A stretch of 64,000 nt of DNA, taken from the NCBI RefSeq assembly GCF_020509005.1, contig NC_063018.1:4340001-4404000 (forward strand). Direction: 5' to 3'. Positions 1 to 9,598 of the stretch are shown here, in pieces. The position numbers were made by a program, and so were the translations under genes. The stretch is from Fulvia fulva. Lineage: Eukaryota > Ascomycota > Dothideomycetes > Mycosphaerellales > Mycosphaerellaceae. The first letter of the stretch is position 1, and the number at the start of each line of letters is the position of its first letter. Below the pieces are notes generated by a model, which worked only from the letters and a program-made list of their open reading frames with translations, was not told where the DNA came from and did no database searches.

Positions 1-379
1 CATGGCGGACTTTCTGCTTTCTGTAATCTTGACTTTTCTTCTCCCAACGACGCGAAATGATGTCGCCATAGGACTGTAGCATTCCTTGTAAATGGTTCCG
101 GGACGACTCGACATCTGCCAGGTGTGCTTCGATCAAGGCTCGAGCTGTGTCATCGCTCAATATGCCTGCATATGCCCTAGTGGTATCCGATTGCCACTCC
201 AAAGGACGATAATGACTTGAGCAAATGTCGCAATGCTCGTGGAAGTCTAAAGGAGGCGCACAGACAATGCGTTGATCGGGCTCCAAGTGAGTCCCAAGGC
301 CGTCCACATACTCTATCAATTTGGAGTTCCTCAAAGCCTTGATGCTCAGGTGTTCCACGGGTCCAGCTTGGTTGTCCAT
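1..379 (-). CDS. Fungal uncharacterised protein, N-terminal part (runs off window)
   Basis: The minus strand is open from an ATG at 379-377 to the window edge (126 codons). An in-frame TAG just upstream (421-419) with no intervening ATG fixes the start. The protein has a CDICSSHYR motif near residue 55, followed by a helical stretch with LIEAHLADV and a basic MLQSYGDIISRRWEKK segment. The same arrangement (CxxCxxHYR, then LIxAHxA, then a long basic helix) occurs in the broken gene at 669-2635, so the two are tandem paralogues. The C-terminal half, where the family carries a HicA-like fold, lies outside the window. The biochemical role of this fungal family is not known to me. A short TGCTGTTAC tandem tract lies just upstream of the start. 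Confidence 0.6.
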   Translation of the reverse strand, partial: MDNQAGPVEHLSIKALRNSKLIEYVDGLGTHLEPDQRIVCAPPLDFHEHCDICSSHYRPLEWQSDTTRAYAGILSDDTARALIEAHLADVESSRNHLQGMLQSYGDIISRRWEKKSQDYRKQKVRH

Positions 380-668
380 GATGCAGGACTTTGCTGTTAC
401 TGCTGTTACTGTTGTAATCTAATGAAGTGTCAGAATGGTGAATGATATCGGCATGGGGACAAGGTCCACATACGTTTTATTACCTTGTGGCACTACGCAG
501 ACTTACACATCTCAGACCGATCGTCTCATGCTGTGTTCACGAATGAGACCTGGACATAACCTCTTCCTAGTCCAGAGATCTGCACTGTCTCAACTCGTCT
601 CGTTCCTGTCTGTCACAACGATCCGACAATCTCCAAAACCTCTTCCAAGTCCAGAGACCTCCGTTGTC

Positions 669-2635
669 TCACCTCACCTCATTCTTACCCCTCAGCACAA
701 ACCGCCCAGCGCACCATCCAAACGACTTGCTAAGTCGTCTCCCCATAGTATGAAGCATGACCAGATCAATCACCGGATCTGGATGCGGCCTATGAAACAC
801 AATACGACCCTGCCCATCGCTCGAAAAGTTAACAGCGGACCCCGAGGCATCAGTAGCGACAAAGCCAGCATCTGCCATAGCCTGAACAAAGACATCCCAG
901 CGTACGTCAGATTTTGTCTCTGCGTCGCCGTCCGGGAACATCTTGTTGAAGAGGCCGAGAGTTTCGTGCTTTACTGGTATGGGCGGAAGGCTTGGGGTGG
1001 GCGAGTTTTCTGTCGTGGCAGCGCCGATGGCAAGTTCGTTGGTTTTGTCGCTGAGATTGTGTGCAAGCCGAGCGGCTTTCGCCTTCGTGAGCTTGCGTCG
1101 AACAGGTCTCACCTCGTCCCTATCGGACGATAAAGCTGTTACTGTCCCCGGATCCGCTGTGCGTCTAGCGGTTGCAGCAGCAGCATCCGCAGCGGTGCGT
1201 AGCTCGCATTCTTGCCGTTCCTGCTCTACACGCACAATGTGACTCGGAGCGCTATCGAATTGTATCTTCGCAAGAAGTCTATCGGGTGAAGGGTGTCCTG
1301 CTACTTGCTCGTTCCGGTCGATCTCTTGACGCATGGCTTCCCATAGGCTGGCCAGGCGCGAACGGCACTCTGTTGCCTTCAGGAACCATGACGTGTTCTT
1401 GCGGCCCTGAGGCCACGGCACTTCCAGGAAGTCTTTGATGGCTTTACTGATGCAGCGAAACGAGTCTGCGTCTGGCGTGACCATCCTTGCGTTTTGGCAT
1501 TCAGTCAATCCGTTCTCGCTGTACGTGTCAAGCTCTTCAGGCTCATCCGTGCACTTGCCGGGGATGTATTAATGATACTTGTATCCAGACCACAGCTCAT
1601 CGATGAGCATGAAATCCGATATGAGCTCATACAGGCGTCTATCCAACGGTGCGGATGTGCCATAGTCCGAAAGGTCGTCGAGCAAGTCTGTAACTTCAAT
1701 CGCCAAGTCACAAAAACTGCCGCTGATGATGTGTCTCCGTATGTCGTCGGTGGTGGACTTGATCATTGCGCTTACACCATCGTACGGGGCTCTCGTCCTC
1801 CTTGTGCTCTCTGATGCAACGTACCGGTCCCTCATGATGCGGGCGCCTGGCAATATCGCATTGAGAGTGTAGCTATGGAGACGCATGCGGTCATCCAAGG
1901 CGCAGAGAAGCACGCCCTTTGCCTCGCTCGTCTTTGCATCAAGCACGTCGCCCACGACCAATGGTACCTCGCGTTCCTCGAAGCATTCCCCCACATGTCG
2001 CAGCACCGTGCTAATCTGGTTCCAGGTGTTGAGTCTGTTCATCAAGTCGACCAAGAGATTCATACCAACCCTCTCCCAGATGTCACTGGACCGTCTAACA
2101 TCGCCGTTGGTTTGGATATCAGCTTTGATTGAGCGGAGTAGAGCTTGCATATATGCTGACCCAGTTCCGATGGCGAAGCCTCGCTAAGCAATCTTCCGCG
2201 TCTTTCCTTGTTCCATTTCATCCATCGGGTCATGATAAGGTCGCCGTGTGTTCGAAGTATGTCTTGCAGATAGCCTCGGGTTTGCTGAATAGCTGCGATA
2301 TGCGCATTGATGAGCTGTTCTGCTATTGCATCCGGCAGCTCTCCCTCGTAGGCCTTATTTAGAACAGACGGCGGAGAAACTCGATAGTGTTGGCGGCAAA
2401 CAGCACAGTTGACTTGACAGCCAGGAAGTGGTTGATAGACGTGTTCGCTCTTAGGTGTATGGGCATTCGTCAACAGCAACTCGATCATTGCGGCGGACTC
2501 GTTGTGCTGTGTATGGATTGCATCCAGCGCAGGTGTGGCCGCGGATCGAGAGCTAGCAGCGTCGGAGCCGGAAGGCTGTGAGCTAACAGTATGCCAGCCG
2601 GCGTCGTGTCCGACATTGCAGGCGGTGCCCTCCAT
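669..2635 (-). pseudogene. Broken paralogue of the 1-379 gene, with HicA-like C-terminal domain
   Basis: Three collinear reading segments make one protein. Residues from ATG 2635 run through CAVCRQHYR and a helix with ILRTHGDLIMTRWMK, then the frame must shift near 2140-2180. The second segment (to 1572) has EEREVPLVVGDVLDAKTSEA. It ends at an in-frame TAA (1571-1569), after which the same frame continues without a break to 669. The C-terminal segment ends with WDVFVQAMADAGF ... GRIVFHRPHPDP ... GRRLSKSFGWC. I recognise this as the conserved C-terminus of a widespread fungal family that resembles the HicA/YcfA dsRBD-like fold. No GT..AG intron of usable size spans either break, so two independent lesions are the simplest reading. 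The part of the open frame upstream of 2635 overlaps a dispersed repeat and is probably not coding. A sequencing error at either lesion cannot be excluded. Confidence 0.6.
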
Positions 2636-2679
2636 ATTGACGGAACAGCTCGAGTACTTCTTCGCAGTGCGGATGAAGG

Positions 2680-3345
2680 AAAAATGTGATGTTGCACGGT
2701 GATCGTGCAATGGCATGGCCAAGTGACGAGCTGTGCGAGCAATATTCGACTTCGGCATTTAGTTGTTGTCCTAAAATGTGCTGTTGGCGGTTGTGACCCT
2801 CCAAGGGTAAGCGTAGCGGAGTGGAGCTCTCTACCAACCCTTCTAGACTGCAAAGTAGCGTGCGATCCACGCTACCGCTACCCGACGTACAGTGCTTATT
2901 ATACGACGACATAGGCCTTAGCGACGAGTATATGGTTGCGAGTTCGCCAACAGGCACAGTGCGGTGGGTCACGTGACCCTAAAACTTGAAAGTTGACCAA
3001 TCAGAGCGGGCGCCCAGGCTAGTTGAGGGCTGGTATAGAGCTTCACTCCCTCGCTGACGACTCACCTACGTACTCGCAAGCTCGTACTCCGGTGTGGCCA
3101 GCGCTCGGTCGCTACGCTTAACTATGCAGTAGGGCTCGAGGAACTCGTCACGTGAGGTAAGGTCACGTTATTGCGGATTGAAATGCACCAATAAGAGCGC
3201 GGTTTGGCACTTCCCTCAGCTGAATATAGCCCGCTCACCATTGCCCTCAGCACTACTCTCTCACTACGTCGTGACCTACGGTCGCAAGCTCCCTTCGGAA
3301 CGACTAGTGACAACGTAGCTTCAGGAAATGGTTCACTTGGCCAAT
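2680..3345. repeat. Dispersed repeat copy 1 (two arms split by a 348-bp insert)
   Basis: The arms 2680-2773 (94 nt) and 3122-3345 (224 nt) match 36078-36171 and 36172-36395 without indels. I count 11 differences in 318 nt and all are transitions. The right arm has a CACGTG box, an ACCAATAAGAGCG box, a TATAGC element and a pyrimidine-rich CTCTCTCACTACG stretch. That is an LTR- or promoter-like order. No classical TG..CA ends or target-site duplication could be fixed. The family is unassigned; a solo LTR or a non-autonomous element are both possible. Confidence 0.75.
2774..3121. mobile_element. 348-bp insert within the repeat, itself related to it
   Basis: This segment is present only in copy 1 and sits exactly between the two arms that are contiguous at 36171/36172. 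CTA is found on both sides of it, which could be a 3-bp duplication. Its start (AAATGTGCTGTTGGCGG) resembles the start of the outer repeat (AAATGTGATGTTGCACGG). It has the same order of boxes: a palindrome GGGTCACGTGACCC at 2966-2979, ACCAATCAGAGCGG, TATAGAGC and CTCGCAAGCTC. I infer a diverged member of the same element family nested inside an older copy. The alternative is that copy 2 lost this part. Confidence 0.5.
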
Positions 3346-4178
3346 AAAGGAAGAGTGTCAAGAAGAGAGAAAGACACGCTCGAGACTCGGGCGTTGAGGT
3401 ACGCGAGCACCACACGCGAGTCAATGCTCTCGATAATGTAAGGACATACCATTCACTCAGAAATTCAAAGACATGTATGTGGTGTAATGAGTGGGCTCGG
3501 CGCGCTCCCAGGGGATCAAGGGATGTGTATTGGCGGTCGCTGGAAGCCAAGCAAGCTGGTCTTCCGCGGTAAAAATCCCATATTGAGTATCGGTAGCACA
3601 TCATATCCTGGGTTCACGCGGCATCAGGACAGGTGCCGAGCATGGTCGTGCGCATCTTGTAGTGCTGGACTGTGTTAGTTGAAGGCAAGAAGGCGTGCCG
3701 AATTAGAGTTCGTGTCCGTTGCCCGCTGCCACCGCGCCCGCTTTATTTAGACGCGCTAGTGCTGCGGAGATCGGCTACTCGTGTTGCCCGCCCATCTCCC
3801 GAAGCCAGGAGGCTTCGAAGTTCGAGGCTTGGGATCTCACCAGCAGAGGACGGGACAACATTCTCTGCCTTCTGCTTCAGAGCACCTCCAACCCATTGCC
3901 ATTGCCATACCGACATTCGCTTCTATCGTTCAGACGACATTCACCCGTCACACGTGACAGTCATCTTCAGTCGCTCGCTACCGATCGCCGCTTCCCGCTA
4001 CACCCACCGATCCAGACGTTGGGAAACCACGGATACGAGGGGGACGCGCAGCCTGCATAATACAACCACAATCACCACACTCCCAACACATCGACATATC
4101 GCGATATAGACCACCTCGAATAGCTTCATCAACACTGTTTGACGCTCCTGAGCGCACATCAATACCAACACCGGCGCC
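3346..4178. other. Intergenic, upstream of the DUF7137-like gene
   Basis: No supported gene. Open frames here lack family features. The last 150 bases are C/A-rich and look like promoter and 5' leader of the gene starting at 4179. Confidence 0.5.
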
Positions 4179-5084
4179 ATGCGGCCTTCCGAGCTCCTCG
4201 CCTCCGTTCTGCTTTTCTCCACTGTTTCCGCTGCTGGGCCATCAGGATGGGACCCAGTTGAGGCTATAAATCACGACATCGCACCACTCCTCAGACGACA
4301 AGACGATCAAGAGACGACATCAAAGTTCGACTTATCGTTCACTGGCGTACAGGGCAACACCGCCACCACCGACACCCAGGCAGAGGAGACATCAACGGGA
4401 GACTCAGAAGCCACGTCGACCGGCGACAACGAATCACAGACAACCGATGCACCCGAAGAGACCGGCAGCGCGACCGGCTCTGAGCGCACAACGGGCACAG
4501 CCAAGCAGACGGGCAAATCGACGGGCACCAACAAGTCCGGGCAGTCAACAAGGACCTTCGATGCCAGACTACCAGCTGGTGGCGTGTCCATGATCACCCC
4601 CAATGCCATGACCAGCAAGTACTACAAGGTCAAGGACTACGTGACCTTTGCCTGGAACTACACCTCCCTCTCGGTCACGCCGTCATATGTCGACGTGCTC
4701 GCATCCTGCAGCATGAACCAGCAAACCTACACAATCGCCGCCAACGTATCGGTGGAGGAGACACAGACTGTCGTGTGGGACACTGGCAAGTACCAGGCGA
4801 CTGGCACTATACCTCTCCTTACCGAGACATACACCCTCATCATCCACGATGCCGCCAGAGAGGTTACACAACAGGCGCAGGCCGGATACCTAGGCACTTA
4901 CAACCAGTTCACTTTCGGCATGTACATCCCGCAGGCATACACGCCCATGTCAGAGTGGGTCTGCGCCACTTGCAACGGCGCTCTGTCGCAAGCAGAGAGG
5001 CAGGTCATGTGGGCTGTGCTATCTATGGCTGGCCTGACGGTACTGAGCTTCACGTGGTTCACCGGAGTCGCTGGGCTATGGTAG
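4179..5084 (+). CDS. Secreted/membrane-anchored DUF7137-type protein
   Basis: Single-exon gene of 301 residues. A signal peptide covers about residues 1-18 (MRPSELLASVLLFSTVSA). A low-complexity Thr/Ser/Gly/Glu-rich linker runs from about 45 to 130. The folded domain begins at PAGGVSMITPNAMTSKYYK and contains VTFAWNYTSL, typical of the fungal DUF7137 family. A hydrophobic segment near the C-terminus (AVLSMAGLTVLSFTWFTGVAGLW) should anchor it in a membrane with the domain on the extracytoplasmic side. N-glycosylation sequons are visible (NYTS, NVSV). The function of the family is not known. The start is the only ATG giving a signal peptide, with a C/A-rich leader before it. Confidence 0.8.
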   Translation: MRPSELLASVLLFSTVSAAGPSGWDPVEAINHDIAPLLRRQDDQETTSKFDLSFTGVQGNTATTDTQAEETSTGDSEATSTGDNESQTTDAPEETGSATGSERTTGTAKQTGKSTGTNKSGQSTRTFDARLPAGGVSMITPNAMTSKYYKVKDYVTFAWNYTSLSVTPSYVDVLASCSMNQQTYTIAANVSVEETQTVVWDTGKYQATGTIPLLTETYTLIIHDAAREVTQQAQAGYLGTYNQFTFGMYIPQAYTPMSEWVCATCNGALSQAERQVMWAVLSMAGLTVLSFTWFTGVAGLW

Positions 5085-5827
5085 CGAAACGAAGAGCTAG
5101 GATGAAACAACTTTGTGTACACTGCATTGCGAACGGCGCTTGGGAATAACGACGACTTGGACAAGTTCTATATGATGCCAGCACTCCTTACGTGGACGGG
5201 TCTCTGAAAATGGCTAGGAGCGGGGGTTGAGGAAAGGGAAACGGATATGGTGTTCAAGGTGTTGGGAATGTAGGTGCGTGTGTGTGTCAGTGTCAGTCAC
5301 GCAGAACGGTATGACCGGAAGCGAGAAGAGTATATAATCACGTACAGTAATGCCGGAAGAAAGTTTTAAAACAGCCGCTCCTGGCATGCACCCTTCTTGA
5401 GTTCCTACACTCGGCTGACTATTCTGGTCGACTACACGGCGTCTGCCATTGTTTCGTGTGGGTATGGCTTTTCGCAGCCAGACTGCTCCCAACCGGCAAT
5501 ACAGCTGCTCGGCATGCCGACGGACACCCAGCGACCGCGAAGTACCTCACCAACACGCCTCCCGTAACAGTCGCGTCACGCCATCCAGCGTTTGATGTGC
5601 TATGCGCCCCTTCAAGCAACCAGACAGACCCCGATACACGGAGTCGCTACTCGGCAGCTCAACGGCGCCTAAGTTAGTGTAACGATAAGCAGAGGAAACA
5701 ACAGAGGGCGCAGTGATCCGCAAGGCTGAAACACTAACACCTGTGAAGATATACCAAAAGCATATAACATGGCCTCACATCACCTTGCTCGAGCTCCCGC
5801 CAACAGACTCCGTCAATTGTGATCAGC
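5085..5827. other. Intergenic
   Basis: No gene found. Holds a short GT-rich tract near 5275-5300 and a C/A-rich stretch before the next start. Confidence 0.5.
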
Positions 5828-6570
5828 ATGCCTCACATCAACACAAGCCTCCTACTCCTCTCACTCCCCTACCTGACCCTCACCAAAGCCGACTCGAAAG
5901 CATGCTACTACCCCAACCGCATCGTAGTCCCACACCAAGACGACCTCGTCCCCTGCGACGCCAACGGCGCGACTCACTCCCCTTGTTGCAGACGCGACGC
6001 GGTGTGTCTAAGCAACGGCCTCTGTTTCCAGCAAGCAGCGTTCGGCAACCGGCTGGCGCGAGGGGGGTGTACGGATGGTACGTGGAGTGATGAGAGGTGT
6101 CCTGGGCATTGTGTTGATGGTGGGAGTTGTGCTACACTGAATTTGGTACGGAAGCTGACGAGGAGGGCACAGTCAAGCCGTCGAGATCTGTAACGATCGT
6201 CCTCGGCGCGGGAAGCAATGAGAGTGAATTTGGCGCTTTTTGTTGTGGTCAGTATGATGTTGATGCAAGACTGTGTCGGACTCTTACGCAGGGCACGGCG
6301 GAGCCGTTTAATTTGCCGAGGGGTAATGTGCTTTTTCCGAATACGTCGATGAGTCTGCAGGATTACGCTACAAGCATCGCGAACACAACACTCGCTGAAG
6401 ATATCCTCACGCCCATAACCAACGGTACCAGCACGACCAGTGAGCAGTGCGCCGCTCAACAGCGAACACTCGGACTTGCCGTCGGAGTAGCGCTTGGCAT
6501 AACTGTGTTGTTAGCTTGCGCCTGCTTCATCTGGTTTTCGAGACGGAACAGGACTTGTTCAAAGAGCTAG
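5828..6570 (+). CDS. Cys-rich secreted membrane protein (possibly frame-shifted tail)
   Basis: ATG 5828 opens a signal peptide (MPHINTSLLLLSLPYLTLTKA). It is followed by the pattern CYYPN .. PCDAN .. SPCCRRDAVCLSNGLC .. GGCTDGTWSDERCPGHC, shared by a common family of ascomycete secreted proteins of unknown role. The frame changes between about 6110 and 6172. A short intron ending GCTGAC..CACAG at 6172 repairs it; donors at 6120 (53 nt) or 6126 (47 nt) both fit. Exon 2 (6173-6570) has a transmembrane segment (LGLAVGVALGITVLLACACFIWF) and stops at 6570. In a different frame, directly after the transmembrane segment, 6540-6755 reads EQDLFKELDYVKKDLKG and ends in GGVQELDGRL. That looks like the normal cytoplasmic tail of this family. 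The present stop is therefore probably a frameshift near 6530-6545. Confidence 0.6.
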
Positions 6571-6756
6571 ATTACGTTAAGAAGGATCTGAAGGGGTCAA
6601 ACTTGCAGCTGCTGGATCATATTTCGACTGAGTCTGTCCCACGAAGAAGCACGAACTATTGGAACCAGGTCTATGCGAACGAACTGCCAGGCGAACGGCC
6701 TGCTGTTGAAGTTGAGCAGGACGGTGGTGTGCAGGAGCTGGATGGGAGGTTGTGAG

Positions 6757-7029
6757 AAGTTCCATCTGCAGAGGCGATTTATGCACTTTCCGAATACGGC
6801 AATGACGGTTGACGGATATGGAAGAAACATTTTGATGGTCCCGGACGCTCCTACCCTCCAGGTCACACCAAGCTGTGACACTCGGACGCGCATTGTTGGA
6901 GTTGCGACCGGATTGTCTTTCGGGATAAATCTGCTGGCTGTATGTCGTTTCCGTGCAATAGGGAAGATAAGAACACTGCAGAAAGAGCTGGCAATGGTGG
7001 GGAAGGAAGGGCACCTACTCGTAGGATAG
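6757..7029 (+). pseudogene. Decayed tandem copy of the C-terminal part of the 5828 gene
   Basis: In one frame the sequence reads FHLQRRFMHFPNTAMTVDGYGRNI and later TRTRIVGVATGLSFGINLLAVC. This lines up with FNLPRGNVLFPNTSMSLQDYATSI and QQRTLGLAVGVALGITVLLACAC in the gene just upstream. Only the region from the juxtamembrane part to the transmembrane segment is recognisable; no signal peptide or Cys domain precedes it. It starts within a few bases of the stop of the frame-shifted tail. I read it as a partial tandem duplication that has decayed. Confidence 0.55.
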
Positions 7030-7203
7030 AAGGCGCCCAATGCCGCCAGCAAAGATGCATCATGCCCATTAGACACCTCGCATCGATCTTTATGGAAAGT
7101 GCTACCACAGTAGTCGAAAGTGCCACAGGAGAACGCACTGCAGGAGCTATATACGAGGATCTGGCAACCACGATGGGGTCGTAGGCAAGAGGACTCTTAT
7201 TGC

Positions 7204-8040
7204 ATGCAACACTCGGAACATGGAACTGCCATCGTTCGACCAAAGGACAACATACACTACTCAACACATCCGGAACGCGCCAGGAAGATATTGTTACAAC
7301 CATCGACATTGTGCAGAGCCAATATCAAGCGTCCGAACTATGGCATCATCATCATCAGAGAGGTGTGTCCACCTGCCTCTCTGAGAGCGAAACCCCTTGA
7401 TACATTGATTAATGGACAACGCAGCACTCGTCCAACAGCCAAGCACCGCATTCGTCGAAGACTGGCCAGTGGCAAGGCCTGCCCGCGATGCTTCCGGCTA
7501 AAGGCTGCTTGTGATGGTAAGCAACTCTCATTCTGTGACCATCTCACGCACTTGGCACCGGTGCAGGATCACCGTGATATCCGGCTGACACGTTTCCTCC
7601 CAGGAGAGCGACCGTGCGACAGGTGTCTTCGAGCTAGGCTTGGAACATTCTGCACCCACCCGCCAGCCCCCTCGTTGCCAACACCTCCTGGCGGCCGGCT
7701 GGTCAAGGATACCGACAAAACGATACTACGGCATTTCGATCAGCTTCAGGCAAAGCATGATGAGCTCGAGGAAGAATGCGCTCGGCTTAGAGAGGAGTTG
7801 AGGTTGTCGGACGAGAAACATAAGAATCTGCTTCAGGCGCTTACGGACCTCGTGGAGTACATGGAGACACCGGAGTACAAGGAGTACAAGGAGGCACAGG
7901 AGGCACGGAAGGCACAGGAGGCACGGGAGGCACGGGAGGCACAGGAGGCATGGGAGGCACAGGAGGCACAGGAAGCACAGGAAGCACAGGAAGCACAGGA
8001 GTTGCAGCAACAGATACAGAGGCCTTTTTGGGAGTATTGA
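7204..8040 (+). CDS. Small Zn2Cys6 DNA-binding protein with coiled coil and EAQ repeat
   Basis: An intron 7517-7603 (87 nt, GTAAGC..CCCAG) splits the zinc cluster; removing it gives ACPRCFRLKAAC-DGERPCDRC and LRARLGTFC. This is a full C6 binuclear cluster preceded by a basic RRRLASGK stretch. Because the intron length is a multiple of three the unspliced frame also stays open. After the cluster come a Pro-rich linker, a coiled coil (QLQAKHDELEEECARLREEL) and a run of EAQEA/EAREA units (7885-8010). The protein ends FWEY. About 249 residues, so there is no fungal-specific transcription factor middle domain. The start is uncertain: ATG 7204 is the first in frame, but an unrecognised upstream intron is possible. 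Role: probably a small regulator; target unknown. Confidence 0.6.
   Translation: MQHSEHGTAIVRPKDNIHYSTHPERARKILLQPSTLCRANIKRPNYGIIIIREVCPPASLRAKPLDTLINGQRSTRPTAKHRIRRRLASGKACPRCFRLKAACDGKQLSFCDHLTHLAPVQDHRDIRLTRFLPGERPCDRCLRARLGTFCTHPPAPSLPTPPGGRLVKDTDKTILRHFDQLQAKHDELEEECARLREELRLSDEKHKNLLQALTDLVEYMETPEYKEYKEAQEARKAQEAREAREAQEAWEAQEAQEAQEAQEAQELQQQIQRPFWEY
7876..8010 (+). repeat. Coding minisatellite, GAGGCACRG-type units
   Basis: Tandem copies of a 9-nt unit (gaggcacag/gaggcacgg, later gaagcacag) encode EAQ/EAR/KAQ triplets at the C-terminus of the Zn2Cys6 protein. A few units differ (gcatgg gives EAW). Such arrays change length by slippage, so copy number may vary between strains. Confidence 0.8.
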
Positions 8041-8399
8041 TTGACTTTGACAGCAAAGATTGGACCGGAATTGATTGTCCATCCTAAGACCGCCGCATCG
8101 TCCAGCGGTAGAATCTGCTGTCGGAAAGCACTCCGTCGTAATACTGACACGAGACTTCTGCTCGAACAGACTGACGTTCGACTCGTGGCTAGTACTGCAG
8201 TGGTGCGCGAAGGTGCATGCGACTGTCGCTGCTCTTACTATGTACCTGAAGGCCCTGGAGTCTTCTCGATCTGCAGCCTTTGTCTACAACCTACAGGAGT
8301 AAACTCTTGCCAGGCTCTGACAGATTATCTTTTTGCTGCCCTGGCCGTCTCGTCAGTACCCTCACATTTCCAATAGTCTATCTCGCGAGGCTTTGACCA
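8041..8399. other. Intergenic
   Basis: No gene. Contains a stretch near 8093-8190 with tRNA A-box-like and B-box-like words that do not fold into a cloverleaf. Confidence 0.5.
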
Positions 8400-8948
8400 A
8401 TGGATCGATCAGGAAACAACCAGCACGGCCAACATCTCGCAGGCGCTGGACCAGCCCCTGATGCCACTGCCACTCCAATCGCTCATCGCATCGACCACGA
8501 CGGCCCGGACTCTGCTTGGGACAACGTCAACCTCTTCCGGGACCTCTGCTGGGGCGAATTATTCGATGGGTTGATACATCTAGATGACATTTGCGGTACT
8601 TTCATCCTGGGGCTTATTCCAATCATCACTCACGGAGATCTGAAGGACAACAACAATGCTCTGTGTGCAAGAATTCCTGGAGCTGCGCCAATCAAGGACA
8701 GTGGCGTCACGGATCGGTGGGAGGATGCTTTACGACATGCTTGTCCAAATAATGTCGAGTACGAAGAGGAGCACAAGAGGATCTGCAAGGCTCGTAGAGC
8801 GACTTACGATAAGCCAAGGAGGCTGTAGAAAAATGCTGCAGTTGCCGCTGCCGCTGAGGCTGCTCAGCAAATTGGCAATACGGCGACACAGACAGATGGC
8901 ATTCAGCGTGTACGACAGGCGTTGAGACACCTACGGCAGATGGTGTAA
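8400..8948 (+). pseudogene. Orphan ORF interrupted by one in-frame TAG
   Basis: ATG 8400 starts a 142-codon frame with acidic and hydrophobic stretches (LCWGELFDGLIHLDDICG) that I do not recognise. After the TAG at 8826-8828 the same frame continues for 39 codons with an Ala-rich helix (AAVAAAAEAAQQIG) and ends at TAA 8948. The smooth continuation in composition and frame suggests one gene with a nonsense change. The first part could equally be a complete orphan of 142 residues. No intron covers the TAG (the only GT..AG span is under 20 nt). Confidence 0.35.
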
Positions 8949-9598
8949 ACTTTCGACTGATGATAGCGAGACAAGCGATGCTTATTGGTCGGCAGGCTCA
9001 GTTGATCAAGATGCTCTAACTCAAGATTGAGAATGCAAAGCAGACGTAGGGTGATGCTTGAGGAGGACTGATGTGCGTAAAGATATGTAAAACGAAATGG
9101 TGGTGCTGATACATAGTCAGCCGTCAATGAATGGATGGAACATCGAGAACGTGACAAGTCCCAAGCAGGGGAGATCTGCTATAACTGTCCCAATGGAAAA
9201 GCTGAATCATTCTCCCCGGGATGCTGTCTGTCACCTGGAGGACATGGCCATGCTGGGTAATCTGGAAGGACCGCAGACGTATGGGTTCCTGGGCCCTACA
9301 CTCCGGCTCTTACTACCTTCGAACTTGCTTTCAATGAGCGGCACCACGATTTGCCAAGCTCATATGCCATTGTCACAAGCTATCGGTACACATACACATG
9401 CATGATCAAGTCGTAATCAAGTCGTCGATAACCGCGTGAAATGGTCACACTAGATGATCTCGTGGTCAACTCACAAGCTGGCGTCGCCGGCTGTCTACTT
9501 GAGCCTCTCAATGGCTGAGCAACTACTTCATCTACATCATACAAGCAGCAGACTCATCACGGACAGATCCAACCACTTGATCAACAACCTCACCAACG
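8949..9598. other. Intergenic
   Basis: Only short open frames without recognisable features. Nothing supported. Confidence 0.5.

Noticed and set aside
2060..2758. Start of the broken paralogue at 2758
   Set aside because: The first 26 codons lie in the repeat and recur at 36156; ATG 2635 is more likely.
3122..3604. 160-codon minus-strand frame, similar to one at 36172-36363
   Set aside because: The similarity is simply the dispersed repeat; no protein-like conservation (differences are not confined to third positions).
6078..6172. Intron with perfect GTACGT donor in the Cys-rich secreted gene
   Set aside because: It keeps the frame, but would remove the conserved TWSDERCPGHC part of the family; a shorter intron is preferred.
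8093..8190. tRNA-like words (GTCCAGCGGTAGAATCT and ACGTTCGACTCGTGG)
   Set aside because: T-stem and acceptor bases do not pair; only a local CGAG/CTCG hairpin is present.
9097..9405. 102-codon plus-strand frame with a few Cys
   Set aside because: No ATG in good context and no recognisable motif.
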